From the NCBI GenBank assembly GCA_022496185.1, contig WTXG01000011.1, positions 496,001-560,000 on the forward strand: DNA of 64,000 nucleotides. Direction: 5' to 3'. Origin of the DNA: Multifurca ochricompacta (lineage: Eukaryota; Basidiomycota; Agaricomycetes; Russulales; Russulaceae). The translations under genes and the position numbers were made by a program. Under the pieces are notes generated by a model. That model had not been told where the DNA came from. It saw only the letters and a program-made list of their open reading frames with translations, and did no database searches. This document shows positions 54,364 through 64,000 of this stretch, one piece after another (the stretch's first letter is position 1; each line of letters begins with the position of its first letter).

Positions 54364-57106
54364 TGGTGCTGGTCGTCACCAGCAAAGTTTATTCTCAGGT
54401 TGCCTCTGATAGGAAGTATCCGTCAGTCTGCTCAAAGTATGAGCAGCTGGAATCCTTGTATGGCACTGTGGGTAGCATGGCCACCTACAATTTGTGGTGC
54501 TCGGTTTCGTCCTTCCAATTGGAGGAAGGCAAACCATTTAGGCCCCAATTGCAGCATGTGCTAGATGCTAGGAATACCCTCAAGGAGAATGGGATGGAGG
54601 TCTCTGACCTTCAGATGAGCTTTATTCTGCTCCAATCCCTTCCCCCATCATACAGTGCCATTGCTGGCTCAATCCTGGCTTCAGGTCCTCCTGAACGCCT
54701 TTCCCCTCAGGACCTCATTCAGAGGTTCCTAAATGAGGAAAGCCGACTTGCCGGCCCCGCAGGAAGTGGTGTTGGGGCTGCCCTTAACAAGGCAGCCCAT
54801 GTCAACAAAAATAAAAATAAAAAACAAGTAACTTTCACGCCACAACCTGCAGGTGCATCATCGTCCAATGATGTCACCTGCTTCTACTGTCAGAAGCCGG
54901 GCCACAAGGCAAATGAATGTCAGCAGAGGAAACAGGATCGGCAGAATGCCACTGCTGGGAAAAAGGGCAACCAGAGGAAGGCGCAAGGTGCCAGTACACC
55001 ATCATCTTCCCACCAAGTAGCTACAATAGTTAATGGTAGTGGAAGAATACAGGAGGTGCATGAGACACCTCACATTAAACTTTATACCTTGAATGCGACT
55101 GAAGAAATCTTCAATGATGATGGATTTGCCTGGATGATGGACAGCAGTGCCACCACCCACTTCACACCTTTTGAGTCAGATTTCTATGAATATCTGCCTC
55201 ATTCAGGACATACTGTTACAGTGGCTGATGGAACTGTGGTCCCAATAGAAGGAGTAGGAAGCGTCCATATAAGGACCAATAAAAATTATATATTGGAACT
55301 TAACAATGTCTTCTACATGCCATCAGCAGGAAATCGCATCTTATCAACAAGTCATATCACCAATAGAGGTGGTATGGTCCTATTTGATCAGTACAATGTC
55401 GCAATAGAGTATAAAGGACAAAGAATAGCGGAAGGAATCAAGGCTGGGGATCTATATTGGATCCAAGGGGTTATAATGGACAAATCAACCGCTGCCCTGA
55501 ATACTGCATCAACCAGCCTTGATACCTGGCATCTCAGAATGGGTCATATGTCTAAACAAGCACTGAAAAGATATGCTCCTGAGGCTGTAAAAGGTCTCAG
55601 TTTAAAAAATAGCCAAGAGGAAGTGAAGCCTTGTCATGGCTGCGAAATGGGAAAGTCCCATTGCCTTCCTTTCCCTCCCTCTCATAAGCGGGCTTCAGCA
55701 CCCCTAGAGGTCATTCATAGTGACCTAGTCGGTCCACTCCAATGTACCTCAATACAAGGGAATTTGTATTTCGCCACCTTCATAGATGACTTTAGCTGTA
55801 GTGCTATAGTTGTTCCAATGAAGGCAAAGCATTACTTCAAATCGGTCTTTGCAAATGTTAAGGCATTCTTAGAAAACAAAACAAACTATAAAATAAAGAC
55901 CTTACATACAGACTGTGGTGGCGAATATGTAAATAATGAGCTGAAGTCCTTGCTAAGTGAGGCTGGCATAGAGCATAAACTTACGATGCCATATTCCCCA
56001 CAACAGAATGGAAGAGCTGAAAGGTTCAATAGAACCATAATGGAAAAAGCCACTAGCATGCTTCATCATGCTGGGCTTTCTCTTGGCTTTTGGGAGTGTG
56101 CTGTCTCTACAGCATGTCACATATATAACAGAACTCCCATCCATTCTAACAAGTGGAGGACACTGCTGGAACTTCTGGTTGGGGACATACCAGATGTTTC
56201 TTACTTTAAAGTCTTTGGTTGTGAAGCATACTATCATGTTCCGGAAAACAAGCAGCAAAAATTGGATCCTAAAGCCAAAAAAGCTGTCTTTGTAGGGTAT
56301 GAGCCAAATAGCAAAGGCTATAGTCTATGGGATAGACATACCCGGTCCTTTGTTTCGTCCAGAGATGTGACGTTTAATGAAGAGTCCTTCCCATCCCACT
56401 CTGTAACGGACAACAGAAGTAAAGCAAAGGAACAAGTCATTCCAGTAGAAGGAGGGTCTGTCCAACCCTCACCAGCAATAGCCACAGTTCCTCAGGATCC
56501 TGAGTATAAGGATACCGAGGTTGAGGAACAGGAGGTAGTGGAGCCTCCTCAAATAAATCCTGAGCCTACCACACCTGATAATGAAGTTGACACACACACA
56601 GACACCATTTATCAGACACCACCATCCCAAATAATGGAACCCTCCCAACTCCCCACCAGAACTCGTGCCATTAGAAAGTCAACAAAAAAGACTAAAGGCA
56701 GACTTTCCCAACCAGTTTTTACTAGGGAAAGTCCATGCTCTGAACGATGGGCAGTGGCCATACAGGAAGATTTGGATCTTGATACTGTCCTGCCAAAACG
56801 CTCACATCGTCTGAATCCTCGCTTCTATAATGAGGATAATGCAGAGTTTGTGCAAGGTTCATCCAGACTTGGGACCATGGAGTTGCTAAATGCCGCTGGT
56901 GTCTCTTATAGAGACCCCCTGACTTTTCAGGAGGCAATGCAGTCTGAAAATGCCACTGAGTGGCTTGAGGCATGTCAATATGAGATAGATGCCTTACAAA
57001 AGTTAAATGTGTGGCGCCTTGAGGATCTTCCTGAAGGAAGAAAGGCAGTCAAATCCAAATGGGTCTTTAAGTTGAAACCAGATGGACAGTTTCGTGCCAG
57101 GCTTGT
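54364..57106 (+). mobile_element. Ty1/Copia element, both ends missing
   Basis: Abuts the E4 3' LTR without its own LTR or start, and is cut in the RT by the E5 LTR at 57107. Interior is one open frame. Confidence 0.88.
54364..57106 (+). pseudogene. Copia gag-pol, truncated
   Basis: The frame runs unbroken from inside the E4 LTR to 57239, but only 54364-57106 is Copia. Gag UBN2-like part (LQMSFILLQSLPPSYSAI), CCHC knuckle CFYCQKPGHKANEC, protease WMMDSSATTHFT with Ser in place of the usual Gly after DS, GAG-pre-integrase (LDTWHLRMGHMSKQAL, C..C), integrase core (HSDLVGP, HTDCGGEY, QQNGRAERFNR), then the first residues of the RT (WKFKL-type KSKWVFKLKPDG) before the break. RT catalytic YVDD and RNase H are absent. 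Confidence 0.9.
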
Positions 57107-57647
57107 TGTCACAGTTAGGTGCGGCACTGTGTCGGACATCGAGCAGGAGCTAGTCTCCCAAGTCAAGATGTATCAAGTTCAAGTCAAGACCCCAAGCCTT
57201 TGGAGTCAAGTTGGTTCAAGCCCACAACAGAGTCGATAGGGCACGTGCGAGAGTTGAGGTCGATGGCAGAGACACTCAGTCCTGCAACAAGTTCAAGAGG
57301 GTCGAAGGCTCTCCAAGTTGTGTCTTGGAGAGTTCAAGTGGGGTTCTTACAGAGAGAGTTCAAGTGAAGTCAAAGCACCTTGGATTGGGCACAAGAGAAC
57401 AGACTTAGGTCTGTCTCTCTACTTTACTGCACTTTAAATACAGGTGGGTTTAGCTATGTCATAGTGGGTAGAAGGTTCTAGTACTATGATGTATGATCTA
57501 GTGGTTGCGCAGTAGAACTAGCTAGAACCAAGGAGAAGGAGGAGGGGTTGAGCCCTCAGTAAGCAACAGTAATGTAGTGTGTCAATAAAAGTCTGTTTCT
57601 TTGTCAGTCAGTCTCATGTCACCTTGGCCAGTGTAAAATCCGTCACA
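57107..57647 (-). repeat. E5 3' LTR
   Basis: 541 bases. On minus, TATTTAAA starts at 57440 and AAGTCTGTTCT starts 34 bases downstream at 57406. The purine tract ACAAGGGGAGTGA on minus lies just inside (57648-57660). Confidence 0.9.
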
Positions 57648-57682
57648 TCACTCCCCTTGTACAGTTCAGCTTGTCCCCAAGC

Positions 57683-58790
57683 TCAGTGACCAACTGTGAA
57701 TGTAATCATGTGAGGAGGTAGTGTGAGACGACGGTGGGAGTGAGGGCGGCGTGTACTGCCAACTCCACCAGCTTGAAGGATTGCGCGGAGTTCAGGATTG
57801 GGGGCAAAGGTCATGGCTTCTGCTGCAGTAGGGATTATGTCCCAAGTGGGCGCATATACATAAGTGAGATAAGGGAAGAGGCGATAGTAGACATCAGCCC
57901 TAGACATGGCATGGACTGTTTCTTGGATGTCTTGGTGGGCTCGGCTAACCTGTCGTCTCCAGTGGGCCAGTTCACAAAGAGCGCCATCCAGTCGTCGAGT
58001 AGCATAGCGGAAGTGGGCAACTTCTGCCCAAGCACCTGGATCCTGAAGTTCATCCAATGCATGACTGACGATTGGTGTAAATTCTGTGTCTGGGTCAAAG
58101 AGTCATTGCTGAAAGAGTGTGAGGATAGGATTGGGGAAACCTGGGTGTCGGGCATGAGGTCATGCATATAAAGGAAAGCGAAAGATAGGCTCATCAGCCC
58201 CCATGGTGCAGACAACAGTGGGCTCATCTTGTCGAAAGTCGTAAGCAATGTAGCAAGCAATCCTTCGATAACCATGGAGTCAGTGATTAAATGGGGAAAG
58301 TAGTGACAAGTGTTATGCATGTGGTTGCAGATAAATGGGGGGCCTGGATAAGTGTAAGGAATGGGTGATTGTTGGGTAGCAGCAGCATTGCCAGGTAGAC
58401 ATTCCAGTTCTGGGGTAGGTGGTCGCTGGTCTCCAGTACCATTCTGGGTTTGAGTTCCTCCAGTAGCACCAGCCTCTAAGCATGAACGCGTCTCCTGTAG
58501 CATGGTCAATACACAGTTAGAACTGCTGGGTCTAGATGTTGATTCACAGATGTTGTAATAGAGATGGCATTGGTGAGGGTTTGGATGGGATCGTCAGACA
58601 TAGTAAAGGAAAAGTGTGAAGGAGGGGTTGATGAAGCTGGTGTGGTTGGAAGTGTAGGGGCATCTTGCGGGAACTTGAGCGCACCTAGGTTTGCTGCATC
58701 AGCAGCAGCAACAGCAAACTGGTCTCTGAAGTTAGGGTCTGGGGCGGAGGGTGAAGGCTGAGTGTTGGTAGGTCGGCATGTGGTAGACAT
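57683..58790 (-). pseudogene. E5 third coding region, frameshifted
   Basis: Downstream of the chromodomain, three overlapping minus-strand frames join by homology of position into one region. It starts MSTTCRPTNTQPSPSAPDPN at 58790, shifts near 58510 and 58060, and ends at 57683 with THRRLTLPPHMITFTVGH-like residues. The middle is Pro-rich then helical (CELAHWRRQVSRAHQDIQE). No Cys/His knuckles, so it is not clearly the same gene as in E1, E2 and E4. Function unknown. Confidence 0.5.
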
Positions 58791-58917
58791 CCTAGGGCCT
58801 GGTTTGACACCTTTGCGTGGGGAAAAGAGGCAAGTGAGTCATTTGGTGCGGGCCATGATAAGAGGAAGAGGTGTGTGTGGGGGAAAGGAGGTGGGAAAAC
58901 ATGTAGTCACCCCCTTC

Positions 58918-61900
58918 TTAAGGGAGGCGTTGTCCCTGATGCCTGGGAAGAGAATCATAGTAATGTTTGATCAGTGCAGGGGCATGACAGTCAGAGCTAT
59001 CAACCCAAGAGTTCTCACTGGCAGGATAGCTGACCCAGCTGACTAGAAATTGGAGCTTCTTAGAATGCCCATGGAGCCGGTGATTAAGGATAGCTGCCAC
59101 TTCATATTCTTCTTCCCGATTAACAAGCTCGGTGGGGGCCTGAGGTAATTGGGGCCATGTGCAACAGTTTCTAGATAGGGAGATAGAAGATCAATATGAA
59201 ACACATCATGGATATTCATGTGGGAAGGCAGGGACAAGCAATACGCCACAGGGGAGATACAGTTCAGAATGCGGAAGGGGCCATAACAGCAGGGGGCTAA
59301 CTTAGTCGATGGGAAGTGGGTCTTCAGGTTGCGCCCTTCCAACCAAACCTGAGTGCCCACTGCGAGAGGAGGTCGCATCGGGCGACTCGTGGGGGTTTGA
59401 AGTGCTAGTTCAGCGTGGGTACGTGCAGCCTGAAGGTCGTGGAGACGGGTGTCGACTTGGGGAACACTAGACTCGGATAATTGTCCGTTCCAATCGAACG
59501 AAACACCGTGTATTAGCGCATGCGGAGATAGCTTGGATTTGTTGTGTGTCCATGAATTATGGACGAATTTGGCTAATGGCAAGTAGTCCGGCCATCGAGA
59601 TTGATCGTCACCAAGCCAAAGGCGGAGGTATTGTTCGAGCCATAGATTCATACATTCGCTCGAACCGTCCGTTCGGGGTGAAAAGCGGTCGACAGGTTTT
59701 GTTGGATACCCAGTACACGGGCAAGTTCACGGGAAAAGTGTGAGGTAAACCAGGGATCCCGATCAGAGATGATACATTGTGGGACACCAAAGGTCGGAAA
59801 AACATGTCAATAATACAGGGTAGCGATCCCTTCCCCTGTGATGTCTTTCGAGCAGGGAATGAATTTTGCTGATTTGGAGCAGCCTTGGTCCACAATGTGA
59901 GTACCGCATTGTAACGCCCGAGGGCGGGAGATCTGTGATAAGATCCATTGCGACATACTGAAAGGGGCTGGCCGAGGCTGGTACATCAACGGAAACAAAG
60001 GGGCTTTCTTAGTTAACTTTGGTTTATTTTCTTGACATGTCGCACAACCCTGAACATATTCTCAGACGAATTCCCTAAGACCGATGCTGTTGTAATCGGC
60101 TAATACCTTTCGCATAGTCTTTTCAATACCCGGGTGTCCTCGAGGACATGATCATGATAACGTCGGAGAATGTCCCGTCGCGCTAGCAGGTCAGATGGGA
60201 AGGGGTGTTTAACCGTTTGTAGCGTTGAGAAATAATTTGTTGGGGAGGATTACGACCTTTTCATTGTCTTCGGTTCCGCATCAGCGTCGGGCCGTCGTGA
60301 GAGCATATCTGCCATGGTGTGTAATTTTCCAGGGACGTGTTCCAGAGAGAAATCAAAATCAGCCAATTCCTGAAGCCAACGAGCCTGTCTTCGGTTGAGT
60401 TTTTGTGGTTCTCGAAATACTGTAAGTTATTATGGTCTGTGCAGACCTGAACTTTGTGTGGGCTCCAAGGAGTATTGACGCCAGACACGAAAGGCTACCA
60501 TAATCGCAATAATTCTCTATCATATATGTCCCAATTCCTCTGAGTCTCGTCAAGCATTTTGAGAGGTATGCGATAGGATGTAAGCGTCCCACAGGGTCCT
60601 TCTGGCTTAACGTGGCACCAACGGCATATCCAGAAGCATCTGTATCTACGATAAACGGCTGTTCAAAATTCGGTTGTGCGAGCACCGGTTGAGAGGTTAC
60701 GCGTTCTTTAAGTGTATCGAAGGCATGCTGTTCTGCTGCTGTCCACTTCCATAGATTCTTGGCACTGGTTAGGGCATTCAGAGGGGCGGCAATCTTGCTA
60801 AAGCCCTGAATGAAGCGACGATAGAACTGGCAGAACCCTAAGAACAATCAGACTTCTTTCACGGTTGTGGGAACCTTCCAGGTGGTGACGCCTTCCACTT
60901 TGACTGGATCCATATGAACTTGATTTGCCTCCAAGATGAGTCCAAGGTATTCTATTTGCGTTTGTTCAAAGGCACACTTTTCTGGTTTGAGGTAGAGATC
61001 TAAGCGATTAAGTTTATCCAGAACACGATGGACCTTGGATCGGTGATTGTCGAGATCATTATCTGTGTGAATAAGGATGTCGTCCATATAGACTGTAAAC
61101 CACGCCTTTCCTGTTGCGTTGTGATCATTGAGTTCATCTCTGAACTCGGCATTCATCATGGTTGGAATGTCGCAGGGGAATTGGTTAAGCCAAAGAACAT
61201 CACATTGGGTTCAAAGAGGCCCCGATTAGTTTTGAACGCGGCTTTCCAGCGGTCTTCGGGTACGATACGGATATTGTTGTAGCCCCAGTGAACGTCCATC
61301 TTTGTGAACAAAGTACTTCCTCGGACTCGATCAATAAGTTCTGGGATAAGCGGGAGAGGATAAGTGTTTCGGATTGTCCAGTTATTCAGTTTACAATAAT
61401 CTTGTATGGGTCTAAGTTTTCCATCCTTCTTTTTAATAAAGAAGAATGGAGATGCGTATGGTGATTTGATGCCAAATATAGCCCTTTTTCAAATGTTTGT
61501 CGAGGAAAGTGTTCAACACGTCTTGTTCTCCCGGTCTGAGTGGATAGATCTTACAGTCCATTGAGGCGAGCGTCTGCTTTTAGTTCGATTTTATGGTCCC
61601 AGGGTCATTCTGCGGGGAAGCGTTGAGCTTCCTGGTCACTGAATACTTTCTGGTGTCGGTGATACTCCAAAGGGACAATCTGATCCCAGGATCGTTCTAT
61701 CTTATCTTTAGCTTTGATTGCTAACTCTTGCGCGATGTTGAGTTGCTTTATCTGTTTGGTAGGTAGACTGAATGTGACCTTGTCCATAAGGTGTCCTGCT
61801 GTCCAATCTATGTGTGGGTTATTTGCTGCGAACCACGATATCCTAGAATCACTTCATCCGTTCCGATTGACGCGACATAAAATCTGTGTTGTTGTGCTTT

Positions 61901-62100
61901 GTCGTCGGTGACGACATGGAGATTGACGCATCGTGTGATATAACGCGTGGCATTAGGTGATCCATCTGCGTTTTGTAGTCGTTTCGGAATTGTCAGCACT
62001 TCATGGGGAGTCTGTGTTTGATTACTGTTTTATAATTAATAAAGTTTTCTGTGGCTCCACTGTCGATGAGAGCTTCTATTTGGCCTCTTTTTCACTCCAT
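58918..62100 (-). pseudogene. E5 pol, heavily broken
   Basis: Minus-strand pieces in order: protease ALIDSGATENFI (about 62040-62075), RT with VYMDDILIHTDND (about 61060-61100), thumb, RNase H (VDTDASGYAVGATLSQKD, about 60620-60670), integrase core and C-terminal parts (59043-60000), and a chromodomain (LVSWVSYPASENSWV, about 58980-59030). Many shifts and stops. Sequence is distant from the pol of E0-E4. Confidence 0.85.
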
Positions 62101-62183
62101 GTAATGGAACAGAGATTGTCATTGCTCTAATAGGTGATCTAAATACATGGTGTGAGATTAACGCTCAATGAAGGCCACATCAT

Positions 62184-63561
62184 TCAAGCGATATAAAAAT
62201 CCTCATCCCCTTTGAATTTACTCTGAAGGGCGAGGCGTTGATCGTCGTTCATGGATCGAAGAGCGTTGGCGAGCGTGTCGACATCTATCTCGGTTGTCTC
62301 TACAGGTTTCTGTGTGTGAGCTTTAGTAGGTGCCATTGTAGTTGTCAAAGGGACTTCGTGATTGTGGCGGTCCGAGCCGGCTACTGGCGCTGGTATTGGT
62401 ATTAATGCGCGGCTTCTTATTCGGGCAGTCCCTGACAAGATGTCCTCGGCGCCCACACTCAAAGCATCGGCCATCCTTCCTATATTGCTCTTTCTCTTCT
62501 GTTGTAATCGCCTTTTTGATGACATCGGCTCCTTGTGAGTGTGGGTCCGACTCGCGTTTCTTATAAAACGTAAATTTGTTGCCTCGGGGTGGCGTGTTTG
62601 TTGTCGACCACGTGCCGAGGGCGTCTTTGCTATACAACCAGTTTGCATGGTGTTTCCTGGCCAAGGCCGCTGCTTCGTCAAACGTCTTAGGTTGGTCAAA
62701 TAGGAGCATAGTCTGAACCAATCGTGTGGGGAGGCCTGGTGAAAGAATTGCCGAGCGCTGGGTCATCAATATGGAGTTCGGCCCTTGTAGCCAGCGTGTG
62801 AAACTCGGCATGTATTCGTCGATATTAGAATCTCTCATTTGTAAGCGATCTAACGCTCGCAGTGCTTTCTGTCCAGCCGCCACATTGGCCCATGCATCTC
62901 GGAATATTTGTCTAAATTTGTCCCAAATGTATGGGACTTGGATGTTTCCCTCTTTGATGTCGGTCAACCATTTGATCTGGTCTATCACCCATCGGTCTAC
63001 TCAGGGTCCTCGTAGCAGTCCTAGTGTGAACGCAACTCTCGTTCTTTCGTTCTGAACCATGGCTACTGTTTCATTGAGGCTGAAGAATAGTTCCAGTTTG
63101 GCGAGCCAATCCATAGCGATGTCTCGGTCCCTGTCGAAGAAGGGTGGCGGTACGCCCATCATGGGCCCTCCCGAATACGTTGCCCCTCCTCCTGGAGCGG
63201 GGGTCCTTGCGGTGGTTCATCAGGGTTTCTTCCTGTCATTCTGGTAATTGGCCTATCTTCGGGGCTTCGTTGGGTCGACTGTCTGCGACTCCACAATGTC
63301 CTCCTCCGCGGCCCTTCGTGCCTGCCTGGTGTTCGGTCTAGTCGTCATTGTGTGTGGTGTTGGTACTTCTGTGTTTTCGTCGTTCGGGGTGGGGCTGTCT
63401 GCTGCCGCAAGAAGAGCAAAGCGGTTATGGAAGTCAATAGGTAAGTCGCCGTGCGTTTGTGGTTCTAACTTGTCTGTCAGATATCAGAGTGGGGAGTTGT
63501 CTTCAAGAGACGCTTCTTCAGACATTGGGGATTGGGGGTCACGCGCTGAGTAAGACGTCAT
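62184..63561 (-). pseudogene. E5 gag, broken
   Basis: ATG at 63561 opens MTSYSARDPQSPMSEEAS. The gag core includes FFDRDRDIAMDWLAKLELFF and WVIDQIKWLTDIKEG, and a CCHC knuckle CFECGRRGHLVRDC sits near 62430-62475. Stops near 63475, 63250 and 63000, and a frame change near the C-terminus. The N-terminal part is rich in Pro and charged residues. Confidence 0.75.
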
Positions 63562-63778
63562 GCTGTCGGATTCGGGCAAGGGACGCGGTGTCGTCTCCTT
63601 GCAATTCAGGTGAGTTTTCGAGTGTTCATTTATGGATATTACTGATCACGTTGATAGCAAGCAGCTTCGGGGGTTGTTTGTCGGTTCTGTGGTCAGGGTT
63701 CGGGTTCGGGTGTCAGGGCAAGGGACGCGTCGTCGTCGCCTTGTGCGTTCAGTGAGTTCTAGTGTCTTTCTGTTTGAT

Positions 63779-63789
63779 AAGTCTGTTCT
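63779..63789 (-). promoter_or_regulatory. E5 self-primer binding site
   Basis: On minus AGAACAGACTT, two bases after the 5' LTR, a perfect complement of the predicted transcript start AAGTCTGTTCT found in the LTR (57396-57406 in the 3' copy). Confidence 0.75.
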
Positions 63790-63791
63790 AA

Positions 63792-64000
63792 TGTCACAGT
63801 TAGGTGTGGCACTGTGTCGACATCGAGCAGGAGCTAGTCTCCCAAGTCAAGATGTATCAAGTTCAAGTCAAGACCCAAGCCTTTGAGTCAAGTTGGTTCA
63901 AGCCCACAACAGAGTTGATAGGGCACACCGAGAGTCGAGGTCGACAGCAGAGACACTCAGTCCTGCAACAAGTTCAAGAGGGTCGAAGGCTCTCCAAGTT
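63792..64000 (-). repeat. E5 5' LTR, cut by window end
   Basis: First 209 bases on plus match 57107 onward with few differences. The promoter part lies outside the window. Confidence 0.88.

Larger units (their letters stand above)
57107..64000 (-). mobile_element. E5: Ty3/Gypsy element, second lineage, runs off the window
   Basis: 3' LTR 57107-57647 and the start of the 5' LTR 63792-64000 are near identical, TGTCACAG to CCGTCACA. Orientation minus. Inserted in the Copia RT (left flank CTTGT). Genes heavily broken. Confidence 0.9.

Noticed and set aside
57107..57239. C-terminal extension of the Copia frame
   Set aside because: It translates the E5 LTR after the insertion point.
1..64000. CRISPR arrays, bacterial operons, rRNA genes
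   Set aside because: None seen; the repeats are LTRs, fold-backs and microsatellites, and gene structure is eukaryotic.

Overview
The window reads as nuclear DNA of a filamentous basidiomycete, probably an Agaricomycete. The host genes are cut by many 45-75 base GT-AG introns, the P450s, Ran1-like kinase, DH-BAR protein and NB-ARC-TPR protein resemble families common there, and the repeats are chromodomain Ty3/Gypsy elements, Copia, Tc1 and LINE relics. No species can be named from sequence alone.

Layout. 1-18.8 kb is host territory: a LINE relic (560-1110), a P450 pseudogene (2945-5067), a Ser/Thr kinase (6037-7251), an intact 12-exon P450 paralogue (9231-11396), a frameshifted DH-BAR/SH3-like GEF gene (12593-15273) and a 7-exon NB-ARC-TPR (NLR-type) gene with one frameshift (15687-18837). 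From 18.8 kb to the right edge almost everything is transposable element.

The transposon block is a nest that can be dated by its target-site duplications. A Tc1-type transposon (19240-19554 and 43673-43947) was split by a 7.0-kb-class Gypsy element, called E0 here (19555-43672, TSD AATAG). E0 was then hit twice: by E1 (19697-27196, minus strand, TSD TTATC) inside its 5' LTR, and by E2 (33860-42717, plus strand, TSD GTTGT) inside its third gene. The 3' LTR of E2 took in a solo LTR (E3a, 41024-42397, TSD ATTTG), which itself took in another solo LTR (E3b, 41375-42122, TSD CTATG). To the right are LTR fragments, a second Tc1 copy with a perfect 221-base inverted duplication, a near-intact Gypsy element E4 (46861-54363), a truncated Copia element (54364-57106) and a further Gypsy element E5 (57107 to the window end, minus strand).

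E0, E1, E2 and E4 share one plan: LTR, an 11-nt primer-binding site that is complementary to the predicted 5' end of the element's own transcript (a Tf1-like self-priming layout), gag, pol in the -1 frame with protease, RT, RNase H, integrase and chromodomain, and then a third gene with four zinc-knuckle-like clusters that I do not recognise from any standard Gypsy element. E5 has the same priming layout with an entirely different 11-mer. Sequence decay is dominated by CpG transitions: LTR pairs differ mainly at CpG, and E0 is closed by many CGA-to-TGA stops, which points to cytosine methylation of these repeats. E1 and E2 also carry many one-base indels, as do several host genes, so assembly quality should be kept in mind.
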